Source of the DNA: Pseudobacter ginsenosidimutans
GTDB taxonomy: Bacteria; Bacteroidota; Bacteroidia; Chitinophagales; Chitinophagaceae
Length of the DNA stretch: 64,000 nucleotides
Assembly: GCF_007970185.1 (NCBI RefSeq)
Contig: NZ_CP042431.1
Location: forward strand, 3,100,001-3,164,000
Direction: 5' to 3'
Shown one piece after another: positions 63,748-64,000 of this stretch (positions within the stretch are counted from its first letter, which is position 1; each line of letters opens with the position of its first letter). The position numbers were made by a program, and so were the translations under genes. The notes under the pieces were generated by a model. It saw only the letters and a program-made list of their open reading frames with translations. It did not search any database and had not been told where the DNA came from.

Positions 63748-64000
63748 AATGGCAGTATCGGAAGCAGGGAGTACACACTTGCTGGGCACAGCATTTGAGA
63801 ATGTTTTTAAAAGTCATTTTAAGAGCCTTCACTCCTATGCATATACGATAGTTAAAGATGATATGGTTGCTGAAGAGATGGTCCAGAACGTATTCTGCAA
63901 GATCTGGGAAAAGAAAGGACATCTCGAGATTGAAACTTCGCTCACCGCTTATCTGTACAGGGCCGTTTACAACGAAAGCCTGAATCACATCAAACATCAG
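63748..64000 (+). CDS. ECF RNA polymerase sigma factor, 3' end cut by window edge
   Basis: ATG 63748 opens a frame that runs off the right edge (84 full codons). Region 2 is clear: FENVFKSHFKSLHSYAYTIVKDDMVAEEMVQNVFCKIWEKKG, continuing LTAYLYRAVYNESLNHIKHQ, the RNA-polymerase-binding part of Bacteroidota ECF factors (quoted here in two parts). Region 4 is outside. A FecR and SusC/SusD system may follow, as in the other unit of this window. Confidence 0.88.

Noticed and set aside
63743-63997. Minus-strand frame of 84 codons at the right edge
   Set aside because: It is the antisense shadow of the ECF sigma gene starting at 63748, whose plus-strand translation is unmistakable.

Overview
The window looks like chromosomal DNA of a Bacteroidota bacterium, most likely of the Chitinophagaceae type. 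Evidence: a SusC/SusD pair with a FecR anti-sigma factor (DUF4974) and an ECF sigma factor, two giant Reg_prop/Y_Y_Y sensor kinases, a C-terminal sorting-domain remnant of the type IX secretion system, an RteC-domain protein, a DUF4857 ABC operon, and promoter -7 boxes of the Bacteroidota form TAnnTTTG. No species can be named from sequence alone.

Layout. 0-5.5 kb: partial TPR protein, an alpha/beta-hydrolase lipoprotein, a VOC protein, an RluA-type pseudouridine synthase, an orphan T9SS sorting domain and a propeller lipoprotein. 5.9-7.2 kb: an intact IS256-family element with an 8-bp target duplication. 7.2-10.6 kb: a divergent HxlR regulator and three oxidoreductase/hydrolase genes around two matching operators. 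10.7-19.1 kb: tRNA-Pro(UGG), YceI, a LuxR-type two-component pair, an OmpA/TPR pair. 19.1-19.8 kb: two oppositely oriented copies of a 150-nt hairpin element around a pyrimidine-rich tract. 19.9-25.7 kb: a SRAP-DinB-DnaE2 DNA damage-tolerance cluster. 25.8-28.6 kb: an ABC operon. 28.7-35.8 kb: sigma-FecR-SusC-SusD. 36-40.5 kb: a region-4-less sigma-like protein and a second kinase/regulator pair. 40.8-43.9 kb: BON and SH3 proteins, an L,D-transpeptidase and an SMR transporter.

The most striking part is 43.9-62.5 kb, where amino-acid biosynthesis is controlled by RNA leaders. A 35-codon ORF with six consecutive Cys codons (43986-44003), followed by an intrinsic terminator, precedes a CysM-type synthase, a JAMM peptidase, a ThiS/CysO-like sulfur carrier ending in GGYA and a MoeB-rhodanese protein. 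Together these read as a complete protein-thiocarboxylate cysteine pathway under cysteine attenuation. Further on, leuA-C-D-B is followed by a 33-codon leader with 17 Ile/Val codons, a strong terminator and a computed antiterminator, in front of ilvE-D-B-N-C-A. A SAM-I riboswitch with a mutually exclusive terminator/antiterminator follows at 62.6 kb, but no methionine gene stands behind it. Only an RteC-domain gene and the start of an ECF sigma gene follow before the right edge.

In short: envelope and regulation genes fill the left two thirds, and a sulfur and branched-chain amino-acid block, regulated by leader peptides and riboswitch, fills the right third.
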